Below, in pieces: positions 19,737 to 22,909 of a stretch of 22,909 nt of DNA (the first letter of the stretch is position 1; every line of letters begins with the position of its first letter). The notes beneath the pieces are model-generated. The model did not search any database. It was not told the DNA's origin and was given only the letters and a program-made list of their open reading frames with translations. Both the position numbers and the translations under genes were made by a program. This DNA is from Fomitopsis serialis (lineage: Eukaryota > Basidiomycota > Agaricomycetes > Polyporales > Fomitopsidaceae): positions 1-22,909 of the forward strand of contig NW_025955512.1 in NCBI RefSeq assembly GCF_022376445.1. Direction: 5' to 3'.

Positions 19737-21666
19737 TGTGGGTGGGTCGGCCGTTCCACTGAAGGTACCGAACAGCTCTTATACCTTGGTGCGGTGCTGT
19801 GCGCGAGACCGAGTACAAACTGCGGGATGTCTCCAGCGCCCGCAGCGCCCGCTATATGCCACAGGGAAACCTCGTGGTCATCACCGCCTCCGAATATAAA
19901 TATATCGTATGCATAACAGGCGTCTCCAGCTACTTACTCGCCCTTGTTTACACGAGTTGCCGACGCCTTGTGTTTTGTCCTGGTACCTGTATGGCTCCAG
20001 GTAAGCACTTCGTATTCGCGCATACCTGCAGAATGCAACCCTATGTGTTGGATAACACGAAAGATTTTGCTGGTGGCTGATGGTAGTGAAGGCGCATAGC
20101 TCCGGGTCGTTGTGTGTAACTTCTGGAGAAGCACTCACAGCATCCTCATGGACGAAGGCAATTGCATAGCACCAGCAGGCACGTTGCACGATAGCAGAGC
20201 TGGAGGAGTAGCCATATTCCGCCGATGAAGTCGATTTGAAGAGACCGGACACCGCCCCTGCCAGAAACCATGACAGGTCAACCAGGATCTTTGGCTGCCC
20301 ACCTCGCAAGGGCGCAAAACGTCCCAAAGAAGTCGCTGAGATGCAATCATGCCCTAGGCCGAAAGTCCCCTCGTGCGCCAGTGGAACCACAGGTGGGAAA
20401 TTGTCGGCAAGGTCCTCCGGTGGACAGCGGACAAGAGCGGACACAGTGCGGGTGTACGCTTCCTATGATGATCATATAGCTGCGGAAATCCAGACGTTGA
20501 CTGAGATTGGACTTCCCCAGCAGCTATTAGGATCGCTTGCACAGGAGAAGACACAATCAGAGAGCAGCTGTTCATGATCCGGCATAGACAGAAGGATCAA
20601 GCTTCAAGGTGCAGCGCATGGGCGAGAGCTGTGACGACTAGCAGGGTTCCGGTATGATACACGATGCATAAGACGCTCTAAGACCCGGGCTGAATACTCG
20701 CAGTCGTTGAAATGGAAGAAGGGTCTGCATCACAGCCATGGACTGGATGTCGAGATATTGGGATGTCATAGTACAGATGCAGCAGCGGAACGAGTTCAGG
20801 AAGTTGATGATCCATGTTTGGCCATCTTTGTCTCAGCACTGCGGGTGCCACAGTCGCGTGACCGTGACACCACGTATATCGAGTATCTCAACCAATGACC
20901 ATCTCAACCCTTTCTACAACCTTTTCAGTCAGTTATCGGCAGCACTTGCGAATTACGCTCCTCAGGCTGGGCCGACTGCCACTCCGTTCGAATCAGTCGG
21001 AAGTGATGTCCATGCTGCTACTGAGACAAATTCAATCATGGGAATAGTAAGGGGGCAGTGAGTGCAATTGTGCCGTCTCCCCCTCGTCGTGATCTCAACA
21101 TGAAATCACATATATTGTGGGAAACAGTTTCAAGCCTGTGTCTTCATCTGGTACGACTTGGGAGTGTTCAGCTGCAGCACCGTCTTCAGAAACTCTACAG
21201 GTCAACTTGTCGACTACTGGACGGACTTTAGGCCGGCCACTCCAAGCCCAAAGGCGGCTTCGATAGGGTTGAACCCCGTCAAGCGAAACATCACTGCCAG
21301 TGGGTGCTTTCGCAGTGCCACTGCGACTCATCCGACTCACTCTGATCCATTGTCAGAACACATTTGTCGTTGTGGGTGGCTAGCGGCCAACATATTACTC
21401 GGGCGGCCTCCAGCCCGCCCGAGTTGTGGGCGCCGACTCCCGAGTGTGAATCCCAGGTACACAGATGTGTCACCAATGATTAATGGCCACTGGTGGGCGG
21501 ACATAGTGAATTGAAGTTGACGCTCTGCGCTGATAAGCAGATCATTCGTAGGAAGCGAATCTGCGGGCACTCGGAATATAACTTGGGCAGCGTGACTATA
21601 ATAGACGACATCGGGAGAGCGACTGCACACCTCTCTTGCGTGCCCGGTCTGAATCTGTACAACAGT
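19737..21666. other. 1.9-kb region without a firm gene
   Basis: No conserved gene could be assembled between the PB1 gene and the SDR. The first part should contain the PB1-gene promoter; a TATAAG box lies about 50 bp upstream of its ATG (near 19780). A minus ORF at 19881-20444 (187 codons) and plus ORFs at 20236-20577, 20738-21061 and 21158-21514 are open but carry no domain I know. A short minus-strand segment near 19800-19900 reads IFGGGDDHEVSLWHI, resembling a WD40 blade. A GC-rich hairpin lies at 21398-21423. Unrecognised lineage-specific genes remain possible. Confidence 0.4.
21398..21423. repeat. GC-rich hairpin, 9-bp stem and 8-nt loop
   Basis: CTCGGGCGG at 21398-21406 is the perfect reverse complement of CCGCCCGAG at 21415-21423. 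It lies about 240 bp upstream of the SDR start. Neither strand has a run of T after it, so it does not look like a simple terminator. Confidence 0.6.
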
Positions 21667-22729
21667 ATGGTCACTGGAAGAGTCTGGTTCAGTAAGTGAC
21701 GACCCGTCGCATCGATCCGCGTCATACTAATATCCTGATAACACCTATCCAGTTACTGGTGCTTCCAGTGGATTCGGAGGCTCATGACCGAGCTCGTCTT
21801 GAAGAACGGAGACAGCGCAGCCGCAACACTGAGAAAGCCAGAGGCCATCGCAGACCTATCGTCGCAATACGGCCCCGACCGCCTCCTCGTAGCCAAGCTC
21901 GACGTCACGAACAACGAAGAGATCAAAGCCGCCTTCAACAAGGCCGCAGCGCACTTCGGGCGTATCGACGTCGTCTTCAACAATGCCGGATATGCTCTGT
22001 TCGGAGAGGCGGAGGGTATACCGGACGACCTCGCGCGCGAGGCCATGGAGGTCGACTTCTGGGGCGCGGCGAACGTCAGCAGGGAGGCGGTCCGCGTGTT
22101 CCGTGAGGTAAACAAGCCCGCGGGTGGATTCCTGCTGCAAGTGTCGTCCGCCTCGGGTCTCATCGGCCTTCCAGGGCTGTCCTATTACTGCGCGCCCAAG
22201 CATGGTAGGAACTGCGACTTCAGGGCACGCATAGGATCTGACACGCACTTGGGCAGCGCTAGAAGGTTTCACCAAAGGTCTTGCTGCGGAGCTCAATCCG
22301 GAATGGAACATCAAGGTGCCTTCCTTCGCCTTGGTAATAGGTCGACGACTGAACTAACTAACAGAGTACCACCTTCAGGTTTGCATCGTTGAGCCCGGAG
22401 GCTTCCGCACTCCCGCGCTTAGCAAGATGGTCCACGCTCCGCCCCATCCCGCCTACATGACGCCTGCCTCCGCGACCTGGCGGGAACGCGAGCGGTCCAA
22501 GGGCGTCCAGTACACGCCCAACATGGCGGATCCCGCCACGGCCGTCGAAATGATGTACAAAATCACATCGCTGCCAGACCCGCCGATCCAGCTTCCGCTG
22601 GGCAAGGACTGCCTGACGATGGTGCGGGGTACGCTGGCGAAGCTGCAGCGGACCGTAGATGCCTATGCGTCATGGTCGGACGAGCTGCAGCCGGAGGGTG
22701 AGTACCAGTGGGAGTCGATGGCTAGTTGA
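21667..22729 (+). CDS. Short-chain dehydrogenase/reductase (classical SDR), one frameshift
   Basis: NAD(P)-dependent oxidoreductase with a Rossmann fold; substrate unknown. Exons 21667-21691, 21753-22204, 22257-22315 and 22379-22729; 295 aa once a single missing base near 21778 (within FGRLM) is allowed. Motifs: cofactor-binding TGASSGFG at residues 10-17, LDVTN acidic-turn segment, NNAGYALFG, catalytic Ser in VSSASGLIG, and YCAPK as the YxxxK catalytic pair. The post-catalytic VCIVEPGGFRTP motif is typical of the family. The 22316-22378 intron carries a clear CTAAC branch site. The start is supported by MVTGRVWFITGASSG, with the Rossmann motif right at the N-terminus and no leader. Splice phases fit only with the missing base. 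Confidence 0.92.
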
Positions 22730-22909
22730 TCGTAATACTTCCCATCGCCCGTCACCGGTCACCGGTCACCTCCCGGTCCATCAAATACTCTTTACACGTA
22801 CCGATCGTGGTTCATAAACAGGCTTTCTCGTTGACTTCCACCGAGTACAAATGAACCACCCGCATTGTCCAGTCGTGATGTGTCGTTTTCGCCCCGACCA
22901 TTCCAGGTT
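22730..22909. other. Downstream flank of the SDR
   Basis: This contains the probable SDR 3' untranslated region. A 7-bp unit (GTCACCG) is repeated nearly three times at 22751-22770. No gene seen before the window ends. Confidence 0.5.

Noticed and set aside
19881..20444. 187-codon minus-strand ORF upstream of the PB1 gene
   Set aside because: No recognisable domain, no supporting splice structure, and its composition resembles neighbouring non-coding DNA. Left as unassigned.

Overview
The window looks like nuclear DNA of a filamentous basidiomycete (Agaricomycetes-like). Genes lie on both strands, are tightly packed and are cut by many 50-60 nt introns with GT..AG ends and CTGAC/CTAAC branch sites. 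The best protein matches are eukaryotic housekeeping families. There are no bacterial operons or ribosome binding sites, and I recognise no mobile element, CRISPR array, rRNA or tRNA.

Layout, left to right. 1-1350: no recognised gene; one cruciform-like inverted repeat and one copy of a 40-bp repeat. 1479-2665 (-): SET-domain protein. 2961-~4808 (-): mitochondrial tRNA-modification GTPase of the MSS1/MnmE family. 5185-6077 (+): calcineurin regulatory subunit B, 7 exons. 6485-7341 (-): mitochondrial ATP synthase subunit d. 7866-10481 (-): hexokinase, 10 exons, with one unusually long intron. 11042-12288 (-): aquaporin with NPN and NVA in place of the two NPA boxes. 13374-15155 (+): mu subunit of the AP-3 adaptor, 10 exons including a GC-AG intron. 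15408-16577 (-): SOD-fold mitochondrial small-subunit ribosomal protein. 16800-17271 (+): DAD1/OST2 subunit of oligosaccharyltransferase. 17512-17952 (-): small DUF1748 protein. 18461-19736 (-): PB1-domain protein with an acidic middle and a Gly/His-rich tail. 19737-21666: about 1.9 kb without a firm gene. 21667-22729 (+): short-chain dehydrogenase/reductase.

The genes do not form a pathway cluster. Several serve mitochondria or basic metabolism: tRNA modification, ATP synthase, mitoribosome and glucose phosphorylation. The pairs MSS1/CNB1, aquaporin/AP-3 mu and mitoribosomal protein/OST2 are divergent and share upstream regions.

The most notable window-wide signal is about fourteen apparent single-base frameshifts, nearly all one missing base and often in a short homopolymer. 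They fall in six genes (SET, MSS1, mitoribosomal protein, OST2, PB1, SDR). Six other genes, including everything recognised from 5.2 to 15.2 kb, splice into perfectly open frames. Because OST2 is normally essential, consensus errors are more likely than true decay. I found no clearly new biological system; the sharply bounded 40-bp copy of an intron/exon junction is the least explained feature.
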